A stretch of DNA of 58,008 nt from Argonema antarcticum A004/B2 (GTDB taxonomy: Bacteria; Cyanobacteriota; Cyanobacteriia; Cyanobacteriales; Aerosakkonemataceae). Below, piece by piece: positions 1-8,583 of the stretch. The translations under genes were made by a program, and so were the position numbers. The DNA is taken from contig NZ_JAIQZN010000042.1 in the NCBI RefSeq assembly GCF_023333585.1, positions 1 through 58,008 of the forward strand. Direction: 5' to 3'. Position 1 is the first letter of the stretch; every line of letters begins with the position of its first letter. A model generated the notes under the pieces. The model worked only from the letters and a program-made list of their open reading frames with translations, had not been told where the DNA came from and did no database searches.

Positions 1-516
1 ACTGTAGCCGCATTGTACGAACGGGTAGCTAAATCCCGCCAGGATTTTCTACATAAGCTTTCCCGAAAGCTCGTCAATGAAAACCAAGTTGTCGTAGTAG
101 AGAATCTTAATGTCAAAGGCATGGTACGCAATCACAATTTAGCTAAAGCCATATCTGATGTGGGATGGGGAACCTTTGTCAATTTCCTAGCTTACAAGCT
201 AGAGAAAAAAGGTGGCAAGTTGGTTGAAATTGACCGTTGGTTTCCCAGTTCTAAGCTCTGCTCTAATTGCTATTACCAGATTGATAAGTTACCGCTTAAT
301 ATTAGGGAGTGGACTTGTCCTAATTGCGGTACTCGTCACGACCGTGATGGAAACGCCGCAATCAACATTAGAGCGGAGGGCATCAGGATACTACAGACGG
401 ATGGAACAGCCGTTTCTGCTAACGGAGGGGAAGTAAGACCTCATATTGGACGCAAGTCTGTTCTGAGGCATTCCTCTGTGATGTTAGAAGCCCACACTAT
501 AATCGCTTCGATTTAG
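1..516 (+). CDS. tnpB: TnpB C-terminal part (cut by window edge)
   Basis: C-terminal portion of TnpB, the RNA-guided nuclease of IS200/IS605-type elements. The frame is open to base 1, so the gene starts outside the window; the TTG at 13 is not a believable start. Visible landmarks are the RuvC-II glutamate in VVVVENLNVKGM (bases about 90-125), a four-cysteine zinc ribbon (CSNC then CPNC, bases about 260-330) and the RuvC-III aspartate in HDRDGNAAINI. All three are intact, so this is a canonical TnpB rather than a decayed one. No tnpA is seen. A near copy lies inverted at the right edge of the window (57745-58008), about 93 percent identical by my count over the shared 280 bases. Confidence 0.9.
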   Translation, partial: TVAALYERVAKSRQDFLHKLSRKLVNENQVVVVENLNVKGMVRNHNLAKAISDVGWGTFVNFLAYKLEKKGGKLVEIDRWFPSSKLCSNCYYQIDKLPLNIREWTCPNCGTRHDRDGNAAINIRAEGIRILQTDGTAVSANGGEVRPHIGRKSVLRHSSVMLEAHTIIASI

Positions 517-550
517 TGTGGGTAGTTCACAGCTATGTTTAGTAGTAGTT

Positions 551-678
551 ATAGCAACCGCCAGGGCGATTAAGCCAACTCCAACTGTTACATGAAGTCC
601 ATAATCCCTTACGGAGTAACCTCTTCCCTCTTCCCTCTTCCCTAGTCCCTAGCCCCTAGCCCCTAGTCCCTAGCTATA
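551..678. repeat. Dispersed intergenic repeat, copy 1
   Basis: This noncoding stretch after tnpB is repeated in the same orientation at 54379-54499. Both copies run from ATAGCAAC through CAACTCCAACTGTTAC and AGTCCATAATCCCTTAC to a low-complexity tail of CTAGTCCCTAGCCCC units ending CTAGCTATA. No coding potential is seen. The rest of 517-865 holds no recognisable gene. Confidence 0.7.
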
Positions 679-865
679 ATACTGCATTTTTGTCAGCAAC
701 CCCGCCTGAAGCACAGTGCAGTGTAGGCGTTTCTGACTATGAACTGGCGAGAGTAGGAACTGCACTTCTTCCTACTCTCCCCTCATGGGCAGGTACTTAA
801 AAGTGCTTGTGTCGTGTTCGTCCCTGGGCTAAAGCCGCAGGGTTTCCATTCTACCACTTTCTTTT

Positions 866-3436
866 ATGACAGCTAAGCTTTTTTGGAAATTTAATTGGCT
901 GTTGCCTCCAATGATCAAGAGAAACCAGCGTATTAGAGCTAAACTCGGCCAGATAGCAGCCCTCGTCTTGCAACAACCAGTTTTGATTAGCAGCATACTG
1001 GTTTCGGGTTTGGTGCTAGGAGTTAGGCAACTTGAGGTTTTGCAACCTCTGGAACTGATGGAATTCGATCGCATGACCCAGTTAAAACCGGAAGACCCGC
1101 CAGATCCGCGAATTTTGGTAGTCGAAGTTACAGAAGCAGATATCCAAGCCCAAAAACAATGGCCTCTTTCCGATCGCACTATCGCTAGACTGTTATCAAA
1201 GCTACAATCTTATCAACCTAAAGTCATTGGTTTAGATATACATCGCGATTTACCCCGCCCACCCGGTCATGCAGAGTTGGTTAAGCAACTTCAAGCGCCA
1301 AATGCGATCGCCATCTACAAGCTGGGCGATACCGATGGTACAGGTGTCCCAGCGCCTCCCGGAATTCCAAAAGAACGAATTGGTTTTAATGACTTTGTTC
1401 TCGATCCGGATGGAGTAATACGCCGGAATTTTATGTATACCTCTACACAAACTGAAAAACTTTATTCATTTTCTCTACGGTTGAGCCTCAGCTATTTGAA
1501 AGATGCCAATATTGGCTTTAGAGCTAATCGTAACGCTCTGCAATTGGGCCAAACAGCATTTATAGCCTTGGATGCCAATTCAGGCGGGTATCAAAATATT
1601 GATGCCCAAGGTTACCAAATACTGGTAAACTATCCGCGTAGGAAAGTAGCGCCCCAGGTTACCCTGACACAAGTTTTGAACGGCGAGATCGATCGCAATT
1701 TAGTGAAAGACAAAGTAGTGCTGATCGGCACCACAGCACCGAGTGGAAAAGATTTGTTCTTCACTCCCTACAATCCAGCCGATCGCAAAAAAGCCCTGAC
1801 ACCCGGCGTGTTAGTCCATGCTCAGATGGTAAGCCAAATCCTGAGCGCCGTACTAGATGCTAAACCTCTGTTTTGGTTTTGGCCCCAATGGGCTGAAGCC
1901 TTATGGGTGTGGGGTTGGTCGCTGGTAGGGGGAATGCTGGCGTGGCGTCTTCGGCATCCCTTATCCCTGGGAATAGCCGGAACTGTAGCCATAGCAGGAT
2001 TATTTGGAATTTGCTTCGCTTGTTTTCTACAGGCAGGATGGGTGCCCTTCATAGCGCCTGCACTGGCATTAGTAATCACAGGCGGCAGTATGGTGACTTA
2101 TCAGTTATTTCATCATGCTTTTTACGATTCCTTAACGGGTTTGCCAAACCGAACTTTATTCCTCAAGAAAGTTGACAAAGCAATTGGTCGCACCAAACAG
2201 GACGATAAGTTTTTATTAGCCGTTATCTTTCTGGATCTTGACCGCTTTAAGTTTGTCAATGAAAGTCTCGGACATCAATTTGGCGATCGAATGTTACTTG
2301 CCGTCACCCAAAGGTTAAAAGCATCTCTGCGTTCTACAGATACAGTAGCGCGGATTGGGGGAGACGAATTTGCCATCCTGCTTGAAACCATTACCGATGT
2401 CAATCAGGCAATTCTTGTAGCTGACCGATTGCAAAAGCAACTGACTTTGCCATTTAACTTAAAAGGGCAAGAAATCTTTACAACTGCCAGCTTTGGCCTT
2501 GCTTTTAATCAGATCGATCGTTACTACCAACCAGAAGAACTGCTGCGAGATGCCCACACAGCCATGTATCGCGCCAAAGCATTAGGCAAAGCACGCTATG
2601 AAATTTTCTCTACGGGTATGCACACCCAAATAGTCACGCGATTGCAGTTGGAAACTGACTTGCGTCGGGCGGTTGCTTCAATGACACAGGGAAATAGCCA
2701 CGAATTTCTAGTCCACTATCAGCCGATCGTATCCCTAACAACAGGTAAGATAGCAGGTTTTGAAGCACTGATGCGCTGGCAATCCCCCGAAGGCAAATTC
2801 ATTTCCCCAGCAGAGTTTATTCCAGTGGCGGAAGAAACCGGATCGATCATACCCCTCGGTAAGTGGATATTACAGCAATCTTGCCGTCAGTTGGGTATTT
2901 GGCAAAAACAATTTCCCATGCACCCACCTCTAATGATGAGCGTTAACCTTTCCGGTCAACAGTTTTCCCAACCGGATTTAGCCGAACAAATTGAAAAAAT
3001 TATCAAGGAAACAGGACTGGACGGTAATAGTGTGAAACTAGAGATCACAGAAAGTATGGCAATGAACGATGTTGAATCCACCATTGCCATCATGTTGCGC
3101 CTCAAAGCTTTAAACCTGCGATTTAGCATCGACGACTTTGGTACTGGTTATTCATCTTTGAGTTATCTACACCGCTTTCCTGTAGATACATTGAAAGTAG
3201 ATCGTTCCTTTGTCAGCCGCATGGATAATACTAGCGAAAATGCTGCGATTGTCCAAACTATTGTCATGCTCAGTCATAACTTAGGCATGGACGTAGTTGC
3301 CGAAGGAGTAGAAACAGCACCACAAATGGAAAAACTTCGCACACTCGAATGCGAATACGGACAGGGCTATTTCTTTTCTAAGCCACTCCATAACGAAGCA
3401 GCAACAGCATTGTTGGCTTCACAACCCCAATGGTGA
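866..3436 (+). CDS. CHASE2-GGDEF-EAL cyclic-di-GMP signalling protein
   Basis: Membrane-bound sensor likely to make and/or break cyclic di-GMP. An N-terminal membrane segment (about residues 35-57) is followed by an extracytoplasmic CHASE2 sensor (about 60-300, with FDRMTQLKPEDPPDPRIL at its start). A cluster of hydrophobic segments (about 310-410), a GGDEF domain (about 420-580) and an EAL domain (about 600-850) come next. The cyclase signature GGDEF is intact (RIGGDEFAILL, near residue 497) and the phosphodiesterase signature is intact (GFEALMRW, near 631; later DDFGTGYSSLSYL). Both activities are therefore possible from sequence. The ATG at 866 gives a short positively charged N-terminus. 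It stands alone: the next gene is 170 bases downstream and unrelated. Confidence 0.93.
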   Translation: MTAKLFWKFNWLLPPMIKRNQRIRAKLGQIAALVLQQPVLISSILVSGLVLGVRQLEVLQPLELMEFDRMTQLKPEDPPDPRILVVEVTEADIQAQKQWPLSDRTIARLLSKLQSYQPKVIGLDIHRDLPRPPGHAELVKQLQAPNAIAIYKLGDTDGTGVPAPPGIPKERIGFNDFVLDPDGVIRRNFMYTSTQTEKLYSFSLRLSLSYLKDANIGFRANRNALQLGQTAFIALDANSGGYQNIDAQGYQILVNYPRRKVAPQVTLTQVLNGEIDRNLVKDKVVLIGTTAPSGKDLFFTPYNPADRKKALTPGVLVHAQMVSQILSAVLDAKPLFWFWPQWAEALWVWGWSLVGGMLAWRLRHPLSLGIAGTVAIAGLFGICFACFLQAGWVPFIAPALALVITGGSMVTYQLFHHAFYDSLTGLPNRTLFLKKVDKAIGRTKQDDKFLLAVIFLDLDRFKFVNESLGHQFGDRMLLAVTQRLKASLRSTDTVARIGGDEFAILLETITDVNQAILVADRLQKQLTLPFNLKGQEIFTTASFGLAFNQIDRYYQPEELLRDAHTAMYRAKALGKARYEIFSTGMHTQIVTRLQLETDLRRAVASMTQGNSHEFLVHYQPIVSLTTGKIAGFEALMRWQSPEGKFISPAEFIPVAEETGSIIPLGKWILQQSCRQLGIWQKQFPMHPPLMMSVNLSGQQFSQPDLAEQIEKIIKETGLDGNSVKLEITESMAMNDVESTIAIMLRLKALNLRFSIDDFGTGYSSLSYLHRFPVDTLKVDRSFVSRMDNTSENAAIVQTIVMLSHNLGMDVVAEGVETAPQMEKLRTLECEYGQGYFFSKPLHNEAATALLASQPQW

Positions 3437-3606
3437 TTAGATAGAATAGGGGCTAGTGCAGGATGGCGGAAATAACTCACCACTAAAAATTGCCAATGAT
3501 TGCTCTGGAGATCTTGATTTTTACCACTGACAACTGACAACTGACCGCTTGCACTCTAAGTGCCAGTCCAGTAAAAAAGTTAACAAAAAGTACAAAGTCT
3601 AAAATC

Positions 3607-4311
3607 ATGAATTATTTACAACGAGGAAGCTCAATTTTAGGAATTGCAATATTAGTGGGCGGAATTACTACCGCACCTTATGCCCAACAAGTAGCCCAAA
3701 CTAGGGCCGAAGACTTTTATAATCAAGGTATAAGCAAGGCCCAGAGAGAAGATTACCGAGGCGCGATCGCAGATTTGCAAAGATCTGCTAATTTATTTAC
3801 CCAACAGAGAAATCCCTCAAATGCTTATAAAAGTAAAGCCCTTGCTATCTACGTGCAATTAGTCGAACAAAGACTTCAGCCTACTTCCAGTTCTCAATCC
3901 CTGCCAAGTTGGTACAAAATAGGTAAATGTTTGGGCGAACCTACTTGTCAATACGGAATTACTTGGATCGATCCAGAAGCAGAAAAAACGGCTTTTGGGG
4001 GTATATTAATCTTAGAAAAACACTTGCGAATGAAAGAAAAGCCCGATGGTTCTGGCGAACCCGTTAAGGCAATTTTAGATGTTCGGGTATTACCAAAACT
4101 TCGCCCAGAAGAAATATTACAAAGTAACTGCGAGTTAAGAAGGAAGGCAGACCCGCAAATTTTGGCTATTGTCCAATTTCAGGGATTTGAAGATCGGGAT
4201 TTGTACACAAAAGTGAGGCAAGCCTGGTGGGCGAATTTAAACACTGAAAAAATTGACCCACTTCCTACTACAAATATTACCTGCATTAATCCATGTCCTG
4301 GCGGTTGTTGA
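3607..4311 (+). CDS. Exported TPR-like protein with Cys-rich tail
   Basis: Function unknown. The N-terminus has a signal peptide (hydrophobic core ILGIAILVGGI, likely cut after AYA-like PYAQ). A helical segment resembling one or two TPR units follows (EDFYNQGISKAQREDYRGAIADL, about residues 36-58). The rest is a globular domain with scattered cysteines. The C-terminus is unusual: TTNITCINPCPGGC, three Thr before three Cys. The gene converges on lanM, whose stop is 68 bases away. Because the protein looks exported and has six cysteines in all, disulfides are the simpler reading; a lanthipeptide-core reading of the tail is only a speculation. Confidence 0.75.
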   Translation: MNYLQRGSSILGIAILVGGITTAPYAQQVAQTRAEDFYNQGISKAQREDYRGAIADLQRSANLFTQQRNPSNAYKSKALAIYVQLVEQRLQPTSSSQSLPSWYKIGKCLGEPTCQYGITWIDPEAEKTAFGGILILEKHLRMKEKPDGSGEPVKAILDVRVLPKLRPEEILQSNCELRRKADPQILAIVQFQGFEDRDLYTKVRQAWWANLNTEKIDPLPTTNITCINPCPGGC

Positions 4312-4379
4312 AAAGCTTTTTTTATTTACGACAAGATCCAAGGGTTTCACTAAAATGTTTTTGGCAATATTATCGATTT

Positions 4380-7300
4380 CTATTCCCATAACAATAGAGA
4401 AGGTAGCACTTCTGAATGCGCCAACCGAAGCAACTCGTAGCCAATACCAGATGTTCCTTGAAAGAAACTGGGACTAAATACAGAATTAGGTAAATTAGGA
4501 AACTGATATCCACCTACTTGTTCTGCCCGACGCACTCCCCAAGCCGCTCTTTTTTCCGCAGCTTCTCGTAATTCGGAACGAGATAATTTTTCGGCAGCCA
4601 CTAACAGCATCTCTATGCGACCAAAGTTACCGCAGCATACGCAGTCCGCATCATGTAAACTATGCTTTTGCGTAGTCTGCAAAGCAACTTCCACATCTTG
4701 ATAAATATCATCTGTTGCTAAAATTGACAACCCGCCCAATCGCGCCAAACCAATCCCAGCAGCGCCATGACACCAACTCACCATAAACCCAGATTGACCG
4801 TTTTGTTGAGCAAAATCTCGTAAATCCGGCCAGTTTGCAGCTACACTAGAAAAAACGCTCCGCTCATAAGCAATGCCTTCATAAGCTGCTTCTAAATAAG
4901 CTTTGTTTTGCGTCACAGCATAGAGTCGCAGCAGCGCATAAGCAATACCCGCCGCACCGTGAGAGAAACCCGTATACGCCTTCTTACCCAAAATTTTCCA
5001 AGCTTTCGTAGCACCATTAATGCTAATTTGATGCTCTAGCAAATGCTGACCGCAGGTTATAGCGCGTTCTAAAACTTTTGGCTCTTTTATTTCAGCATAT
5101 AGTGCCAATAATCCTAATATTGCACCAGCGGAACCGCCAAGAGTATCAAATTGTCGATCGCTTGTAATTAGTTCTGCGGTAATCAGATTAGCAATTCCCA
5201 AAGCATCTTCTAAAAGTGACGCTTCTCCCAGGAAATGACTTGTTCTAACTAATGCGTAAATCATCGAACCTAGCCCCGTTGAACCGCCAATTCCACAGCG
5301 CACAAATCGGCGGGTAGACTCAAAATCAGCGGTTTGCAAAAATTTGCGAATTGACTGTAAAGCTCCTAAAATTAAATCCCGAAATTGGTGATTGCCTTTG
5401 ACATAATCCAATGCAGCTAAAAATAGAGCAATACCGCTATTACCGTTATAAAAATCTTCAGGTAAAGGCATCATTTGAAACCGTTCGGCATTGGGAATAT
5501 AGGCAAAGCTAATCCATTTTACACTACCATCATTCCCCCAGATTGCCCGTTTCTGAATTTCTGTGGCAATGCGCGTCGCTTCTCCTAGTAATTGTTGGCT
5601 GCTGAGGGGCTGAATTTGTCCGAAGTCAGCTATATTGGTAATGCGATCGCTTTTTTTATTTGGCACTAACCTCGCATAAAAAGAGCCTTTTATAATCTCG
5701 ATTTGTTGAGCTAAATCTTTTTCATTCAAGGTTTGTATCTGAGTTAAAACTTGCTGATAACTGGGTTCTTGAAAGTAATGTTCGATTGGTTTTTGTAAAC
5801 CAATTGTGAGGTTATTGCTGTTAAAATATGCGGCAAAATAGGGAATATCTAACTGCTCCATAGCTTTCAATTCTGCATTAAAAATTGGCCACGAATCAGG
5901 CTTTTTGGGAGCGACTAGAAAAGCACGAGATAAGATGTCTAGTTCGATGCTGCGATCGACTCCATCCCGAAGAAATTTGGGAGATTGAATTTTTTGTAAG
6001 ATTGTCCAATAAATCCTTGTAGCCCGAAAAATAAAGCGCGATCGCTTATTTTTTAGCGCCGCCAAAGGACTATCTTGTGCTAGGAGAACTTCTCGGCGAT
6101 CGATTAAAAATCGATACATTTGTTCAAAACCAGACACAATTTTGTCGAGATAATCATTGGGCGAAAGGGGAATCCCATTTAAGGTGGGAACATTCGTGGG
6201 GACTGGATTTGGGGTATTGGGTACTTTGTCCTGATTTTGCTCTTTTGCTATTAACTGTTCGTCAATACCGCCGAGAGCGCTAACATCGTAGGCAAGGCGA
6301 TTATTTTTGGCAAATTCCCAACGCGGTAATAATCCTGTGCGTAGTACGGATTCGGAAAACTGTAAGGTTACAGATGTTTCTGCTGCTGTTGCTTCTGGTA
6401 ATTCGGTGATAGCATTTACCTCTTGGTGCATTAAAGTTTCCATGTCAATTAGCACCAAATGTTCGCCGGTGGCAATTAGATTTTCTCTATGACAATCAAC
6501 TACTCTAAGTGCATATAGCAGACACAGCAACATTCCGGCTCGTTGATAAAAACGTTGTGCTGCTGCTTCATTTTCACAGGGTAGATGTTCTACATATTCA
6601 ACCCAACCATAAGTTTTGCGATCGCATACTTTTAAAACTTTGAACTGTAAAGGGATATCCTGCTGATTGCACCAGTCTAAAAACTCTGTATAAGCTGCTT
6701 CTGCACCTAAGTCTTTCGGTTTGTAAACAAGTTTCAGTCCGCACTCAAAGGTAATCGCAATCACGGTTGTGCCGCCATTGTGAGGATCGGAGAGAGAAGA
6801 CTTAATTTCAATTACTTTTCCCAATTCATCATTAGTAATTCGTAATTTTTCTTCGTTCCTCTGTTGTGGTTGAAATATTTGCTTAATTTCTAAGAGATCG
6901 GCTTTTAGGCTTTGCAAAAATGCGGCTGTTGTTTCCACCCAAAAATCAATGGCGACTGCCATTAATCGACCTAGTACTGGATATGTTTGGAAAAAAGTCA
7001 ATAGCCCATCTTGCAAAAGTTTCTGCACGAAAGCTTCATACTGAACTTTGATTTGAGCCTTATCTGTTGATGATTGTGCCAAAACATTAAGAATAGTTTG
7101 CCCTAGCGGACGAGAACGGGTGAATTCATATTCAAGGGTTTTGCCGCTGAGATTTATAAGTTGATCGAGTAAACTGCGTTCTAGAGTTAGGTAAGCTGAT
7201 TCCGAAAGCAGTTCTAAGGGGAGATTCTCTGGAGATAATGAGGTAAAACCGAGACGAGTTAATAGTTTTTGCCGCGCAACAAAGATGGCGGGGAGCAAAA

Positions 7301-7688
7301 TTTCTGCAAATAGTATAGGGTTGTTTTTGTCAATGGGTAATGGCTGATTTATTTTCTCTTCTTGGTGATTGACAAACGAGTCTGCGGTTTCTATAATCTC
7401 CTTTAAGGTTTCTGCCCATGTTGGCAAAGTGCGATCGCCTACAGTCGGATGCGATCGCAAAACCCTACTTACTTGAGCCAGTTCCAAACCATCCCACATC
7501 AACCGTTTCTGAAACTTCTCCCAATTTCCTTGGGCCACAACATCACACCAACGCTTCAGAATGCGATCGGCCCTCTGCGGTTCGTTAACTTGTGTAACAT
7601 CAGGGGTCAGTGATTCGATCCTCAGACGTTCTGATAGAGAGCTAGCTTGGGCGACTATTTGTGCTAGAGCAAACTGAGTTATTACCAT
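4380..7688 (-). CDS. lanM: Type 2 lanthipeptide synthetase LanM (CCG type)
   Basis: Bifunctional enzyme that dehydrates Ser/Thr of a precursor peptide and cyclises them with Cys to lanthionines. The N-terminal half is the DUF4135-like dehydratase (VYKPKDLGAEAAYTEFLDW and LVLIDMETLMHQEV, about residues 320-430). The C-terminal third is LanC-like (about 740-1090) with GFSHGAAGIAYALLR, WCHGAAGIGLARL (Zn cysteine near 966) and CVCCGNFGR (near 1016). The CCG signature replaces the usual CHG, so the zinc site would have three Cys; in the family this marks the ProcM-like synthetases known for low substrate selectivity. The length (1102) is normal. No leader/core precursor gene, protease or exporter lies beside it, so it is an orphan here. 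A lone CRISPR-type repeat occupies the 50-base gap upstream of its start. Confidence 0.92.
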   Translation of the reverse strand: MVITQFALAQIVAQASSLSERLRIESLTPDVTQVNEPQRADRILKRWCDVVAQGNWEKFQKRLMWDGLELAQVSRVLRSHPTVGDRTLPTWAETLKEIIETADSFVNHQEEKINQPLPIDKNNPILFAEILLPAIFVARQKLLTRLGFTSLSPENLPLELLSESAYLTLERSLLDQLINLSGKTLEYEFTRSRPLGQTILNVLAQSSTDKAQIKVQYEAFVQKLLQDGLLTFFQTYPVLGRLMAVAIDFWVETTAAFLQSLKADLLEIKQIFQPQQRNEEKLRITNDELGKVIEIKSSLSDPHNGGTTVIAITFECGLKLVYKPKDLGAEAAYTEFLDWCNQQDIPLQFKVLKVCDRKTYGWVEYVEHLPCENEAAAQRFYQRAGMLLCLLYALRVVDCHRENLIATGEHLVLIDMETLMHQEVNAITELPEATAAETSVTLQFSESVLRTGLLPRWEFAKNNRLAYDVSALGGIDEQLIAKEQNQDKVPNTPNPVPTNVPTLNGIPLSPNDYLDKIVSGFEQMYRFLIDRREVLLAQDSPLAALKNKRSRFIFRATRIYWTILQKIQSPKFLRDGVDRSIELDILSRAFLVAPKKPDSWPIFNAELKAMEQLDIPYFAAYFNSNNLTIGLQKPIEHYFQEPSYQQVLTQIQTLNEKDLAQQIEIIKGSFYARLVPNKKSDRITNIADFGQIQPLSSQQLLGEATRIATEIQKRAIWGNDGSVKWISFAYIPNAERFQMMPLPEDFYNGNSGIALFLAALDYVKGNHQFRDLILGALQSIRKFLQTADFESTRRFVRCGIGGSTGLGSMIYALVRTSHFLGEASLLEDALGIANLITAELITSDRQFDTLGGSAGAILGLLALYAEIKEPKVLERAITCGQHLLEHQISINGATKAWKILGKKAYTGFSHGAAGIAYALLRLYAVTQNKAYLEAAYEGIAYERSVFSSVAANWPDLRDFAQQNGQSGFMVSWCHGAAGIGLARLGGLSILATDDIYQDVEVALQTTQKHSLHDADCVCCGNFGRIEMLLVAAEKLSRSELREAAEKRAAWGVRRAEQVGGYQFPNLPNSVFSPSFFQGTSGIGYELLRLAHSEVLPSLLLWE

Positions 7689-7696
7689 AATTTCAA

Positions 7697-7733
7697 GTTT
7701 CCATCCCTGAAAGGGATTTTAGATGGTTCATGA
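7697..7733 (-). repeat. Solo CRISPR-type repeat in the lanM 5' region
   Basis: This matches the array repeat of 10223-13235 over its hairpin half: on the plus strand GTTTCCATCCCTGAAAGG and on to GATTTTAG, with one change (A to C at repeat position 6), then it diverges. Read on the minus strand it ends GGGATGGAAAC, close to the array handle ATTGAAAC, and the lanM ATG follows 8 bases later. It fills most of the gap between the small coiled-coil gene and lanM and would be the 5' leader of the lanM message. Confidence 0.8.
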
Positions 7734-7738
7734 ATTGC

Positions 7739-8029
7739 TTAGCTACCGCCGCTAGAGCCATTGGGTCGCTGAGAAAGCAGGTACTGCCAAACCTGGGTGA
7801 CCTCAGCCTGCATCTCCCTAATGGCAGCTCTATCTGCTTCTGCGTTTTCTACCAGCCTGTTGATAGCGCTATCTGTGGATTCTGCCCACCGGCGAACCGT
7901 CTGGTAGAACTCTTCTAAGTCTTCTCTCTGGGCCAAACGCGCATCCCGTTCGTTAATCAGGTTAGTCGCCATATTGTCGAGTATTCGTTCGATACGGTCT
8001 AGTCGTTGTTGTTCTGGTGTTTGGGTCAT
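7739..8029 (-). CDS. Small coiled-coil protein, unknown function
   Basis: A 96-residue charged helical protein (QQRLDRIERILDNMATNLINER, then RLVENAEADRAAIREMQAEV) with a Gly/Ser tail. Such short proteins are common and unnamed in cyanobacteria. It has no Cys and no leader-type features, so it is not a plausible lanthipeptide precursor although it lies directly upstream of lanM on the same strand (50-base gap). It may share a transcript with lanM. Confidence 0.6.
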   Translation of the reverse strand: MTQTPEQQRLDRIERILDNMATNLINERDARLAQREDLEEFYQTVRRWAESTDSAINRLVENAEADRAAIREMQAEVTQVWQYLLSQRPNGSSGGS

Positions 8030-8184
8030 TGATGTTTACTACAATCCATTGACATTCCACATTTACCAAAGAAACGAGCGGAAAGCCCCTGACTTCAGGC
8101 ATGGGGATGAACGCGGTGGCGGCTTTAGCCGCCTATAGATATTAATATTTTGTATTAGATAGCTCAATGCTGTATAATATAAAT

Positions 8185-8583
8185 ATGACAGGTAAATACA
8201 AATCTAACAACAATATCGTCTATTCCTGTAAGTATCACATTGTTTGGTGTCCCAAATATAGGCGCAAAGTGCTTATACAAGGCGTAGATATTCGACTCAA
8301 AGAAATACTGGAAGAAGTCAGTGTTGAATTTCAAGCCGATCTCATTGAAATGGAAATAATGCCAGACCACGTTCATATCTTAGTTGAGTGCGATCCGCAG
8401 TTTGGTATAGCTAAATTAATTAGATATATGAAAGGTCGGTCATCTCGCCTTCTACGCCAAGAGTTTCCTTGGTTAAAAAGCCGTCTACCCTCCCTTTGGA
8501 CTAACAGTTATTTTGTCTCAACTGTCGGCGGTGCGCCAATCTCAATAATTAAGCAATATATCGAGAATCAAAAGAATGTCTAG
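8185..8583 (+). CDS. tnpA: IS200-type Y1 transposase TnpA
   Basis: Single-strand transposase of about 132 residues. The HUH motif is visible as MPDHVHILVE and the catalytic tyrosine in IIKQYIENQKNV near the C-terminus. The conserved opening YSCKYHIVWCPKYRRKVL is also present. I chose the ATG at 8185; an earlier ATG at 8167 would add six residues not expected for the family. It overlaps tnpB by 8 bases. No disruption is seen, so the element may still be mobile. Confidence 0.92.
   Translation: MTGKYKSNNNIVYSCKYHIVWCPKYRRKVLIQGVDIRLKEILEEVSVEFQADLIEMEIMPDHVHILVECDPQFGIAKLIRYMKGRSSRLLRQEFPWLKSRLPSLWTNSYFVSTVGGAPISIIKQYIENQKNV

Noticed and set aside
4253-4477. A 74-codon plus-strand frame across the lanM stop
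   Set aside because: It overlaps the ends of two well-supported genes and has no recognisable pattern.
7739-8029. The small gene upstream of lanM as lanthipeptide precursor
   Set aside because: It has no Cys and no leader-type cleavage site; it is a charged coiled coil.
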